Shown: positions 25,517-33,497 of the stretch, one piece after another
Position numbering within the stretch: the first letter of the stretch is position 1
Layout: every line of letters starts with the position of its first letter
From: Scandinavium sp036495715
GTDB taxonomy: Bacteria > Pseudomonadota > Gammaproteobacteria > Enterobacterales > Enterobacteriaceae
NCBI GenBank assembly: GCA_036495715.1
Contig: DASXML010000060.1
Span: 21,731-85,730, forward strand
Direction: 5' to 3'
DNA length: 64,000 nucleotides
The notes under the pieces: model-generated
Databases searched by the model: none
Told to the model about the DNA's origin: nothing
Seen by the model: only the letters and a program-made list of their open reading frames with translations
Position numbers and translations under genes: made by a program

Positions 25517-26253
25517 GCATTCTGGTCACTCGCCCGTCTCCCCAAGGGGAAGAACTTGTCAGCCGCCTGCGTGCGCTGGGGCGCGAGGCCTGGAGCTTTC
25601 CGTTAATTGAATTTACCCCAGGCCGTGAACTGTCGCAGTTAGCAGCGCACCTGCACGCATTGGGTGATGGCGATCTGCTGATCGCCCTTTCACAACACGC
25701 CGTTGAATTTGCTCACGCGCAGCTGCAACAGTCAGGGCAACGCTGGCCCACTGCACCACGCTATTTTTCCATTGGGCGCACCACCGGCCTGGCGCTGCAC
25801 AAAGTCAGCAGCATTGACGTTCGCTATCCTCTTGATCGGGAAATCAGCGAAGTGTTGCTACAATTACCTGAATTACAAAACGTTGCGGGCAAGAAAGCGC
25901 TGATTTTGCGCGGAAACGGTGGCCGGGAACTGCTCGGCGAAACGCTGCAAAGTCGTGGCACCATTGTTACATTTTGTGAATGTTATCAAAGAAGTAACCG
26001 TCATTATGACGGCGCGGAAGAAGCCATGCGCTGGCAATCGCGCGGGGTGACCCGACTGGTCATCACCAGCGGCGAAATGTTAGAACAGTTGTTTTCGCTT
26101 ATTCCGCAATGGTATCGCGAGCATTGGTTGTTACACTGCGAGGTGCTTGTGGTGAGTGAGCGCCTGGCTGAGTTGGCCCGGGAATTGGGCTGGCAAAATA
26201 TCAAGGTAGCCGATAGCGCCGACAACGACGCGCTGCTGCGTGCTTTACAATAA
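25513..26253 (+). CDS. hemD: Uroporphyrinogen-III synthase HemD
   Basis: HemD cyclises hydroxymethylbilane with inversion of ring D. The 246-residue product matches E. coli length and has the two-lobed HemD pattern, with TRPSPQGEELVSRLRALG at the N-terminus and RLVITSGEMLEQL in the second lobe. It overlaps hemC by four bases. Confidence 0.96.
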   Translation: MSILVTRPSPQGEELVSRLRALGREAWSFPLIEFTPGRELSQLAAHLHALGDGDLLIALSQHAVEFAHAQLQQSGQRWPTAPRYFSIGRTTGLALHKVSSIDVRYPLDREISEVLLQLPELQNVAGKKALILRGNGGRELLGETLQSRGTIVTFCECYQRSNRHYDGAEEAMRWQSRGVTRLVITSGEMLEQLFSLIPQWYREHWLLHCEVLVVSERLAELARELGWQNIKVADSADNDALLRALQ

Positions 26254-26274
26254 CTCTCAACATTGGAAGCCATA

Positions 26275-27459
26275 ATGACGGAACAAAAAGAGAACTCCGC
26301 CGTGGTTGAAGAGACCAGGGAGGCCGTGGATCTGACGCCACAGCCGGAGAATGCTGAAAAGAAAAACGCTGAGAAGAAAAGCAGCAACAAAGCCCCATTG
26401 GCGCTGAGCGTGTTAGCCGTTGCCATCGCACTGGCGGCAGGCATTGGCCTGTACGGCCTCGTGAAACAGCAAGGCACCAGCCAAACGTCGGCTAACGACA
26501 CGCTGGTCAATCAAGTCACCGCCCTGCAAAAAGCGCAAGAATCGCAGAAAAGCGAGCTGGAAGGCGTAATTAAGCAGCAGGCCGATCAGCTGAACGCCGC
26601 GAAGCAGCAGCAAGATGCGCAGAACAAGCAACTTGATGAGCTGCAGCAGAAAATCGCCACCATATCCGGGAGCGATGCCAAAACCTGGCAATTGGCGCAG
26701 GCCGATTTCCTCGTCAAACTGGCTGGCCGCAAACTGTGGAGCGATCAGGATGTCACCACCGCGGCAGCATTGCTGAAAAGCGCAGATGCAAGCCTGGCGG
26801 ACATGAATGACCCGAGCCTGATTAATGTTCGTCGCGCGATCACAGACGATATCGCCAGCCTCTCTGGCGTTGCGCAGGTCGATTACGACGGCATCATTCT
26901 GAAGGTTAATCAGCTGTCGAATCAGATTGATAACCTGCGCCTGGCTGACAACTCTACCGATGATTCCCCGATGGACGACGACAGCGGTGAACTCTCAAGT
27001 TCACTCGGCGAATGGCGCGTCAATCTGCAAAAAAGCTGGCAGAACTTTATGGATGGCTTTATCACCATTCGTCGCCGTGATGAAACTGCGGTTCCACTGT
27101 TAGCGCCAAACCAGGACGTCTATCTGCGTGAAAACCTTCGCTCACGTCTGTTGGTTGCCGCTCAGGCTATCCCGCGTCACCAGCAACAAACGTATAAGCA
27201 GGCGCTGGATAACGTATCCACATGGGTACGCGCGTATTACGACACCGACGATGCCACCACTAAAGCCTTCCTGGATGAGCTGGATTCGCTGAGTCAGCAG
27301 AACATCAATATGGATGTACCAGAAACGCTGCAAAGCCAGGCGCTTCTGGAAAAACTGATGCAGACCCGCGTGCGTAATCTGTTGTCACAGCCGTCCGTTG
27401 CGCCAAGTGCAGCGCCTCAGGCTGATACCGCACCCGCTACTGCACCGCAAGGAGAATAA
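26275..27459 (+). CDS. hemX: Membrane-anchored protein HemX
   Basis: HemX is the third gene of the hem operon; its biochemical role is unsettled. The 394-residue protein has an acidic lysine-rich cytoplasmic N-terminus, one membrane helix (about 43-63, APLALSVLAVAIALAAGIGL) and a periplasmic coiled coil (about 75-130) followed by a helical domain. The start is ATG 26275 (MTEQKENSAVVEE) with GGAAG upstream; an in-frame start four codons earlier is less likely. Confidence 0.94.
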   Translation: MTEQKENSAVVEETREAVDLTPQPENAEKKNAEKKSSNKAPLALSVLAVAIALAAGIGLYGLVKQQGTSQTSANDTLVNQVTALQKAQESQKSELEGVIKQQADQLNAAKQQQDAQNKQLDELQQKIATISGSDAKTWQLAQADFLVKLAGRKLWSDQDVTTAAALLKSADASLADMNDPSLINVRRAITDDIASLSGVAQVDYDGIILKVNQLSNQIDNLRLADNSTDDSPMDDDSGELSSSLGEWRVNLQKSWQNFMDGFITIRRRDETAVPLLAPNQDVYLRENLRSRLLVAAQAIPRHQQQTYKQALDNVSTWVRAYYDTDDATTKAFLDELDSLSQQNINMDVPETLQSQALLEKLMQTRVRNLLSQPSVAPSAAPQADTAPATAPQGE

Positions 27460-27461
27460 GC

Positions 27462-28658
27462 ATGCTTAAAGTCTTACTGCTCTTTGCATTGCTGATAGCC
27501 GGGATCGTTGTTGGCCCGATCGTCGCAGGCCATCAGGGCTATGTCTTGATCCAGACGGACAACTACAACATTGAAACCAGCGTCACCGGTCTGGTGATCA
27601 TTATGGTTTTGACCATGGTGGTGCTGTTCGCCATTGAATGGTTGCTGCGTCGCATCTTCCGCACCGGAGCACACACCCGTGGTTGGTTCGTTGGACGCAA
27701 ACGCCGTCGCGCACGCAAACAGACCGAACAGGCGCTGCTGAAACTGGCTGAAGGCGATTATCAGCAAGTAGAAAAGCTGATGTCCAAGAATGCCGATCAT
27801 GCTGAACAGCCGGTGGTGAACTATCTGTTGGCCGCAGAAGCGGCACAGCAGCGCGGAGACGAAGTACGTGCTAATCAGCATCTGGAACGTGCGGCCGAAA
27901 GTGCCGGTAACGACCTGATCCCGGTTGAAATCACTCGCGTGCGCATACAGCTGGCACGCAATGAAGATCATGCCGCGCGTCACGGCGTAGACAGACTGCT
28001 CGAAATTGCGCCACGTCATCCAGAAGTGCTGCGTCTTGCCGAACAGGCCTATATTCGCACTGGCGCATGGGGCTCGCTGCTGGAGATTATTCCATCGATG
28101 GCGAAAGCCAACGTGGGCGATGAAGCGCACCGTGACGCACTGGAACAACAAGCGTGGATTGGTTTGATGGATCAAGCGCGTGCCGATCAGGGCAGCGATG
28201 GCCTGCGCGAATGGTGGAAAAACCAGGGCCGTAAAACCCGTCAGCAAGTGCCATTGCAAGTGGCCATGGCCGATCACCTCATCGAGTGTGACGATCATGA
28301 CATGGCCCAGCAAATTATCATTGATGGTCTGAAACGCCAGTACGACGACCGCTTACTGCTGCCGGTTCCGCGTCTGAAAACCAATAATCCTGAACAACTT
28401 GAAAAAGTCCTGCGTCAGCAGATTAAAAGCGTGGGTGACCGCCCACTGTTGTGGAGTACGCTGGGTCAGTCGCTGATGAAACACGGCGAATGGCAAGAAG
28501 CGACTATTGCTTTCCGTGCCGCGTTGAAACAGCGTCCAGATGCGTTCGATTACGCCTGGCTGGCCGATGCTCTCGACAGGCTTCATCAACCAGAAGAAGC
28601 GGCCACCATGCGCCGTGACGGACTGTTGCTGACGCTACAAAATAACCCGCCATCCTGA
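27462..28658 (+). CDS. hemY: HemY, TPR-containing inner-membrane protein
   Basis: A 398-residue protein with two N-terminal membrane helices (about 3-22 and 41-62), a basic stretch (GRKRRRARKQ), then tetratricopeptide-like helices. It is the last gene of hemCDXY and is thought to act late in porphyrin metabolism; it is unrelated to Bacillus HemY oxidase. GGAG precedes the start two bases after hemX. Two terminators follow. Confidence 0.95.
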   Translation: MLKVLLLFALLIAGIVVGPIVAGHQGYVLIQTDNYNIETSVTGLVIIMVLTMVVLFAIEWLLRRIFRTGAHTRGWFVGRKRRRARKQTEQALLKLAEGDYQQVEKLMSKNADHAEQPVVNYLLAAEAAQQRGDEVRANQHLERAAESAGNDLIPVEITRVRIQLARNEDHAARHGVDRLLEIAPRHPEVLRLAEQAYIRTGAWGSLLEIIPSMAKANVGDEAHRDALEQQAWIGLMDQARADQGSDGLREWWKNQGRKTRQQVPLQVAMADHLIECDDHDMAQQIIIDGLKRQYDDRLLLPVPRLKTNNPEQLEKVLRQQIKSVGDRPLLWSTLGQSLMKHGEWQEATIAFRAALKQRPDAFDYAWLADALDRLHQPEEAATMRRDGLLLTLQNNPPS

Positions 28659-28674
28659 GTGATGCGTGTAATGT

Positions 28675-28700
28675 AAGGAGCCTGCGAGGCTCCTTCTTTG
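28675..28700 (+). terminator. hemCDXY terminator 1
   Basis: AAGGAGCC, TGCGA, GGCTCCTT with CTTTG after it; a perfect 8-bp stem 16 bp past the hemY stop. Confidence 0.85.
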
Positions 28701-28712
28701 TGGTTATCAGCC

Positions 28713-28734
28713 GAAAATCAATAAATTGATTTTC
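28713..28734. repeat. AT-rich perfect 9-bp inverted repeat
   Basis: GAAAATCAA, TAAA, TTGATTTTC between the two hemY terminators. Purpose unknown; it may add a weak third termination or processing structure. Confidence 0.5.
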
Positions 28735-28795
28735 CTTATTTTCTGTAGGTGCCTTATGCCCTATCTGCTTCGAAATAAGGTTTGTCATCAGTCTC

Positions 28796-28824
28796 AAGGA
28801 GCCTACAAGGCTCCTTTCTTTTTT
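28796..28824 (+). terminator. hemCDXY terminator 2
   Basis: AAGGAGCC, TACAA, GGCTCCTT followed by TCTTTTTT. The stem is identical to terminator 1 and the tail is stronger. It lies 121 bp downstream of the first copy. Confidence 0.85.
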
Positions 28825-28958
28825 GTACAACCACATGCTACATTCTTTGCTCTTAGTCCCTTCAATGAGCCTCCCAATGTAACGATTTTTCAGCACGCCT
28901 CGTTTTTCACTTACGCATGTTTTTTGCGTGGATAACGTTTTGCTGGAGATCGGCTCAC

Positions 28959-30139
28959 ATGAATTCTCTTCTTTATGCGCGTCTATGCGCATTGCGAAGC
29001 CACGTCTGACTTCGTCTATTGGTATCCGCCTTTGTATAATGGTCTTACGCAAGTGGTTGTGTTCGGTCAGTTGCTACGCTGGCAGGCTTCGTCGACGGCC
29101 TTAACCCTCGCCTGGCTATTAGCAACCGTTCCAGGCTTTGTGGGCAGCCTGATTGGCGAAAAGCTCTGCCGCACCCACTCCCCGTTACGCATACTCATTT
29201 TCTGCGAACTGCTTGGCCTTTTGGCGCTGATATTGCCGCTTCAGGGTTTGCACTATCACAATATTCCTCTGCTGCTGGCAGTTCAGTCCACAGAATCACT
29301 CATGGCTGGGATATCGTGGCCTGCACTGGCGCTGACGTTTAAGCGTGGGCTAAATGAAGAGGAACTTCCCGCAGCGACCGCGATGGAAAACCTGATTTTT
29401 GCCTCTCAGGTTTTATTGGGCACAGGTGTTGGCGTACTGCTGTTTGAACACGTCAATCCAACCACCCTGCTGATAATTGATGCGGTGAGCTTTATCGGCG
29501 CATGCTGGCTGCTGTGGCTCACGAGTCAAAAGACGGCTATGCCCCCGGAAGCCACGGCCCCCGAAAAAGGAAATCCGCTGCTCTGGGTAAAACTCACTCT
29601 CCGACAAAAACGGAGCATACTTCTTCTGCCTTCTTTGGCTGCTGTCGGTGCGCCCGCAATGGCTCTTTTGCCCGCACTGGCTCAGCAGATACAGCCCCAA
29701 GATACTGCAGAGCTTGCGCTACCGTTGCTTTTCAGTCGCAGCCTTGGGCAGTTATGCGGACCTATGTTGATGAACAGTAAAAAGATGCCTGAATACGCGC
29801 AGGGAAATGGGTTGTTGATGGGGTTTTTTGCTGTCATACATCATGATGCCTACGCTATCGCCTTTCAGAGGCGCGGCCCTGATAGCCATTTTTGTTGCTC
29901 ATTTAGCTTCAAACGTGGTTTTCGCATTGGGAACGTTCAGCGTACTGCACCACTTCACCGAACGTGACGTTTCGAGCGCCAGTGCAAAAGCGTGGCGCTG
30001 GCAAACGATCAGTGCCACGCTCGCGACGTCGATTACGGTGATACTGACTGGGGATCTAGGCGCAATTCATACTCTCTGGCTAGTATCGTGCGGCACATTA
30101 TTACTGGTCTGCGGCGTCTTATTCCGCTACCAGAATTAA
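28959..30139 (+). pseudogene. Decayed MFS transporter gene
   Basis: Conceptually a major-facilitator permease of about 390 residues, with helices such as TALTLAWLLATVPGFVGSLI and HNIPLLLAVQSTESLMAGI. Three lesions break it. ATG 28959 begins MNSLLYARLCALRSHV but meets TGA at 29007-29009. That frame continues LRLLVSAFV to a TAA at 29037, after which the helix resumes one frame over as YNGLTQVVVFGQLL. A T6 run at 29824-29829 then shifts the frame again; removing one T joins GLLMGF to LLSYIMMPTLSPF and the remaining helices. The central part (28975-29967) is open. Three independent errors argue for a real pseudogene. E. coli carries aslB/aslA in this interval instead. Confidence 0.8.
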
Positions 30140-30145
30140 ACCCAT

Positions 30146-30351
30146 AAAAAAACGCCTGCACTGGAAACAGGGCAGGCGTTAAAACAGGTCTGTTTGACAA
30201 CAATGGGTGCTTCACTCAACGTTATGTCCATGGTGTTTGATGAGGCCGAAGCGACATCTGTCGGTGGACGATAAGCACCGTAAACGGCTCTGCGTCATTC
30301 CTGGATTTATGAGGCGTAAACGCGAACATAAGAGATGGAATGAGCATCTAC
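30146..30351 (-). ncRNA. glmZ: Small RNA GlmZ
   Basis: GlmZ pairs with glmS mRNA with Hfq and activates synthesis of glucosamine-6-phosphate synthase; RapZ and RNase E inactivate it and GlmY protects it. The minus strand reads GTAGATGCTCATTCCATCTC at the 5' end, followed by conserved blocks including GCCGTTTACGGTGCTTATCG, and ends in a terminator (AACGCCTGC/GCAGGCGTT then seven U). About 206 nt, against 207 in E. coli. Synteny also fits: in E. coli it lies between aslA and hemY in the same orientation. An 81-codon ORF on the opposite strand is an accident. Confidence 0.92.
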
Positions 30352-30362
30352 ACAGATATTAT

Positions 30363-30378
30363 TGCACAAGGTATGCCA
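30363..30378 (-). promoter_or_regulatory. Sigma-54-type promoter of glmZ, overlapping a sigma-70 -10
   Basis: On the minus strand TGGCATACCTTGTGCA has the invariant GG and GC separated by ten bases, placed at about -25 and -13 of the GlmZ 5' end. TAATAT directly downstream could serve sigma-70, with no good -35. Overlapping sigma-54/sigma-70 promoters are known for glmY and glmZ in this family. Confidence 0.65.
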
Positions 30379-30429
30379 CTCTTGCACCCCTGATTATCAG
30401 GTGTTTACGCTATTTAGGAATAGATGAGA

Positions 30430-30447
30430 TGTCGCTAAACAGCGACG
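30430..30447. promoter_or_regulatory. GlrR-type site 1 upstream of glmZ
   Basis: TGTC, ten bases, GACG: one mismatch from TGTC-N10-GACA, the site of the sigma-54 activator GlrR, 79-96 bp upstream of the glmZ start. Confidence 0.55.
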
Positions 30448-30492
30448 CATGAATAAAGAAAATACGATATTGTCTAAAATCAGGGAATTAAA

Positions 30493-30510
30493 TGTCGTCA
30501 TTTTGAGACA
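30493..30510. promoter_or_regulatory. GlrR-type site 2 upstream of glmZ
   Basis: TGTC, GTCATTTTGA, GACA: an exact TGTC-N10-GACA match 142-159 bp upstream of the glmZ start. A degenerate third site (TGTC-N10-GAAT) lies between the two at 30471-30488. No gene is present in the rest of 30352-30578. Confidence 0.6.
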
Positions 30511-30578
30511 TATTTTTTGAACACAATTTGCGAAGTGAGATTTTATTTATTGCGACAGGTTTGCCGAATTCAGAATAG

Positions 30579-30602
30579 AAAAAACCCCGCCTAAGCGGGG
30601 TT
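30579..30602 (-). terminator. Terminator of the argX-hisR-leuT-proM operon
   Basis: On the minus strand AACCCCGC, TTAG, GCGGGGTT followed by six T, seven bases past the proM 3' end. Confidence 0.9.
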
Positions 30603-30608
30603 CAAAAT

Positions 30609-30685
30609 TGGTCGGCGAGAGAGGATTCGAACCTCCGACCCACTGGTCCCAAACCAGTTGCGCTACCAAGCTGCGCTACTCGCCG
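30609..30685 (-). tRNA. proM: tRNA-Pro(TGG)
   Basis: 77-nt cloverleaf with encoded CCA (30609-30611); anticodon TGG in CTGGTTTGGGACCAG; T-loop GTTCGAATC. Last tRNA of the operon. Confidence 0.97.
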
Positions 30686-30726
30686 ATGTACTGCTTTTTG
30701 AATTTTTAGTTCAATTCTTTAAGTCG

Positions 30727-30813
30727 TGGTGCGAGGGGGGGGACTTGAACCCCCACGTCCGTTAAGACACTAACACCTGAAGCTAGCGCGTCTACCAATT
30801 CCGCCACCGTCGC
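30727..30813 (-). tRNA. leuT: tRNA-Leu(CAG)
   Basis: 87-nt class II tRNA with a long variable arm and encoded CCA; anticodon CAG. The acceptor stem (GCGACGG with CCCTCGC) contains a C5-C68 mismatch. Confidence 0.95.
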
Positions 30814-30833
30814 ATGTCACAACTTATCAATAA

Positions 30834-30910
30834 TGGGGTGGCTAATGGGATTCGAACCCACGACAACTGGAATCACAATCCAGGGCTCTACCAACTGAGC
30901 TATAGCCACC
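30834..30910 (-). tRNA. hisR: tRNA-His(GTG)
   Basis: 77-nt tRNA including the encoded G-1 (30910) that pairs with C73, the HisRS identity element; anticodon GTG in GGATTGTGATTCC; encoded CCA. Confidence 0.97.
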
Positions 30911-30977
30911 ACTGATATTCTTTCACGCGGCCCTGTAATTTTCATCACAGACCACCGCAGCTCCAGCACCGGGTAAA

Positions 30978-31054
<77 letters not shown>

Positions 31055-31075
31055 TTAGCGCCGTTGCGGGGTCGG

Positions 31076-31104
31076 ATATTACGGACTTCATGCGATGCTG
31101 TCTA
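31076..31104 (-). promoter_or_regulatory. Sigma-70 promoter of the argX tRNA operon
   Basis: On the minus strand TAGACA (-35), 17 bp, TAATAT (-10), then a GC-rich discriminator (CCGACCCC) typical of stringently controlled stable-RNA promoters. Confidence 0.8.
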
Positions 31105-31156
31105 GTCTCTTTTTAAAGAAATTTCTCGTTTGGTTATGCTTTGCACGTTTTGGTGT

Positions 31157-32542
31157 TTATTCCTGCGATTTATGCGCTTCACCCGCGCGGCCGAGACGCA
31201 ACACCTTGTACAGCAACGTCACTACGGCCAGGAAGATAGCGCCAACAAAGAGAGACATACGCGTATCCTCGTTGAAGCCCATGCCAATCAGCACGCAAAT
31301 CAGGAATGCCATCGTCAGGTAGTTGGTCCATGGGAACAGCACCGAACGGAACGGGTGGCTGGCCATCGCCTGTTTATGCGCTTCGCGAAAACGCAGTTGG
31401 CTAATCAGAATAACAAACCACGGCACCATGCCCGGCAACACGCTGGCACTGTAGACATAGACAAACACCCGCTGCGGATTTGGGATGATGTAATTCAAAC
31501 AAGACCCAAGCAACAGCACAACAATCGACACGGCCACGCCGACCACCGGCACACCGTTACGCGAGATCTTGGCTATCGCTGCGGGCAACTGACGATTTTT
31601 CGCTAACGCATAGAGCATACGACCACAGCTGTACATTCCGCTGTTACAGCCTGAAAGCGCTGCCGTTAGCACTACAAAGTTGATAATTCCTGCCGCTGCC
31701 GTGATACCGATTTTGGCAAACGTCAGCACGAACGGGCTGCCGTTACTGCCAATTTCATTCCACGGGAAAATAGTGACAATGACAAAAATGGCACCGACGT
31801 AGAAAATCAGAATGCGCCACAATACTTTCCCGACGGCACTGCGCAGCGTGACCTGCGGATTTTTTGCTTCGCCCGCAGTGATACCGATAAGCTCTACGCC
31901 CTGGTACGAGGCCACCACAATACACAGCGCGGTCAGAAAGCCTTTCCAGCCCCCCGCGAAGAAGCCGCCATTTTCGGTCAGATTGCCGAAGCCCAATGCC
32001 TGACCACCGTTACCGAAGCCAAAGAAGATAACGCCCAGCCCCACCACAATCATCACGATAATGGTCGTGACTTTGATCATTGCGAACCAAAACTCAAGCT
32101 CGCCGTATAAACGCACCGCCGCCAGATTCGCCAGCCCCACTAGCGCGACGGCGATAAGCGCGGGTATCCATTGCGCCATCTCCGGGAACCAGAATTGGGT
32201 GTACACGCCAATCGCGGTTATCTCTGATATGCCCACCGCTATCCACATAAACCAGTAGGACCAGGCCGTGAGATAGCCGAAGAACGGGCTCATGTAACGA
32301 TGCGCGTAAACGGCAAACGAGCCGGTGACCGGCTCGAGGAACAGCATTTCGCCCATCGAACGCATAATGAAGAAGACAAACAACCCGGCGATGATGTACG
32401 CCAACAAAACTGACGGGCCCGCCCATTTGAGCGTGCTCGCTGACCCCATAAACAAACCGACGCCAATAGTGCCGCCGAGCGCAATGAGTTCAATGTGTCG
32501 CGCTTCCAGCCCTCGCTGTAGCACCGGTTGTTTCTCCGTCAT
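31157..32542 (-). CDS. yifK: APC-family threonine/serine:H+ symporter YifK (ThrP)
   Basis: A 461-residue inner-membrane amino-acid permease, same length as E. coli, with about 12 helices and the APC signature ALGGTIGVGLFMGSASTL (about 21-38). E. coli YifK imports threonine and serine and is controlled by Lrp and GcvB. ATG 32542 with GAGG five bases upstream is chosen over the longer frame. It lies downstream of wecG in the same direction. Confidence 0.95.
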   Translation of the reverse strand: MTEKQPVLQRGLEARHIELIALGGTIGVGLFMGSASTLKWAGPSVLLAYIIAGLFVFFIMRSMGEMLFLEPVTGSFAVYAHRYMSPFFGYLTAWSYWFMWIAVGISEITAIGVYTQFWFPEMAQWIPALIAVALVGLANLAAVRLYGELEFWFAMIKVTTIIVMIVVGLGVIFFGFGNGGQALGFGNLTENGGFFAGGWKGFLTALCIVVASYQGVELIGITAGEAKNPQVTLRSAVGKVLWRILIFYVGAIFVIVTIFPWNEIGSNGSPFVLTFAKIGITAAAGIINFVVLTAALSGCNSGMYSCGRMLYALAKNRQLPAAIAKISRNGVPVVGVAVSIVVLLLGSCLNYIIPNPQRVFVYVYSASVLPGMVPWFVILISQLRFREAHKQAMASHPFRSVLFPWTNYLTMAFLICVLIGMGFNEDTRMSLFVGAIFLAVVTLLYKVLRLGRAGEAHKSQE

Positions 32543-32700
32543 AAATCCTCGTGTGTTTGTCGCGTGCCGGTCGATGCCGGTTATTGTTCTGAACAGAATG
32601 GCTGCCGTGAAATGTCTGTCCGCGTTGGCGTACAGGCTTGAAGGGTGCGCATGGTTAATTAAAATGGCTGAAATGGCAAACAAAGTATTAGTTATGCGAA

Positions 32701-32733
32701 TGTATTGCACAATTTTCGTGCAATACATTTTTT
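32701..32733 (+). terminator. Rightward-facing intrinsic terminator between wecG and yifK
   Basis: TGTATTGCAC, AATTTTC, GTGCAATACA (perfect 10-bp stem) followed by six T on the + strand. On the minus strand, which both flanking genes use, it is followed only by TTCGC. It may block antisense transcription or act as a 3' end stabiliser for the wec mRNA. Confidence 0.6.
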
Positions 32734-32745
32734 AAGCGAGGAGTA

Positions 32746-33486
32746 TCAGAGTTGGCTGGTGTAGTGCCAGCGAAGATAGCGCAACAGTCGCAACTGACGA
32801 GTAAGACGGCTTGGCTGTGACAGCAAACGGTAGAGCCATTCCAGCCCCAGCTTTTGCCATATTTTAGGCGCACGCTTTACGTGACCAGTGAATACGTCAT
32901 AGGTGCCACCAACGCCCATATACAGCGCATCTGGGTGAACCTGACGGCAGTCACGCATCAAGATTTCTTGTTTCGGTGACCCCATCGCGACGGTGACAAT
33001 TTTCGCGCCGCTGGCATGAATGCGCTCAAACAACGCCTGCCGTTCTTCCGGTTTGAAATACCCGTCCTGGCTACCGACGATATTGACGTTCCACTGCTGA
33101 CGTAGTTTGGCTTCAGTTTGTGCGAGAACATCCGGCTTTCCCCCGATCAAGAAAACGGGCGTGCCTTCCGCTCCCGCTCGCGCCATCAACGCTTCCCACA
33201 GATCCGCACCCGCGACGCGTGAAACGTTCGCCTGCGGGTATTTCTTGCGAATCGAGCGCACCACGCTGATGCCGTCGGCATATTTGAATTCCGCAGCGTC
33301 AATCAACGTTCGCACCTCAGCGCTATCTTCCGCCGTCAGTACTTTTTCGGCGTTGATCGCCACCAGCGTTCCCTGCCTCATTTGCCCATCGGCATACAGA
33401 TAGTCCAGCGCATGCTGCATATCGCGCCAGCCAATAAGCTGCAAACCGCGAACGGCATAAAGCGGCGCTGCTGTTGAATCCGTCAT
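32746..33486 (-). CDS. wecG: UDP-N-acetyl-D-mannosaminuronic acid transferase WecG
   Basis: WecG adds ManNAcA to lipid I to form lipid II of enterobacterial common antigen at the cytoplasmic membrane. From ATG 33486 it has 246 residues as in E. coli, of the WecG/TagA/CpsF family (SRVAGADLWEALM, MGVGGTYDVFTGHVKRAP). Last gene of the wec operon, 11 bp after wzyE. Confidence 0.96.
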   Translation of the reverse strand: MTDSTAAPLYAVRGLQLIGWRDMQHALDYLYADGQMRQGTLVAINAEKVLTAEDSAEVRTLIDAAEFKYADGISVVRSIRKKYPQANVSRVAGADLWEALMARAGAEGTPVFLIGGKPDVLAQTEAKLRQQWNVNIVGSQDGYFKPEERQALFERIHASGAKIVTVAMGSPKQEILMRDCRQVHPDALYMGVGGTYDVFTGHVKRAPKIWQKLGLEWLYRLLSQPSRLTRQLRLLRYLRWHYTSQL

Positions 33487-33497
33487 GTGTTTCCTTA

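Noticed and set aside
28726..28935. 69-codon ORF spanning the second hemY terminator
   Set aside because: It reads through an intrinsic terminator and has no ribosome site or similarity.
30207..30452. 81-codon + strand ORF near glmZ
   Set aside because: Most of it is the complement of GlmZ and the rest lies in its promoter; no ribosome site or protein similarity.
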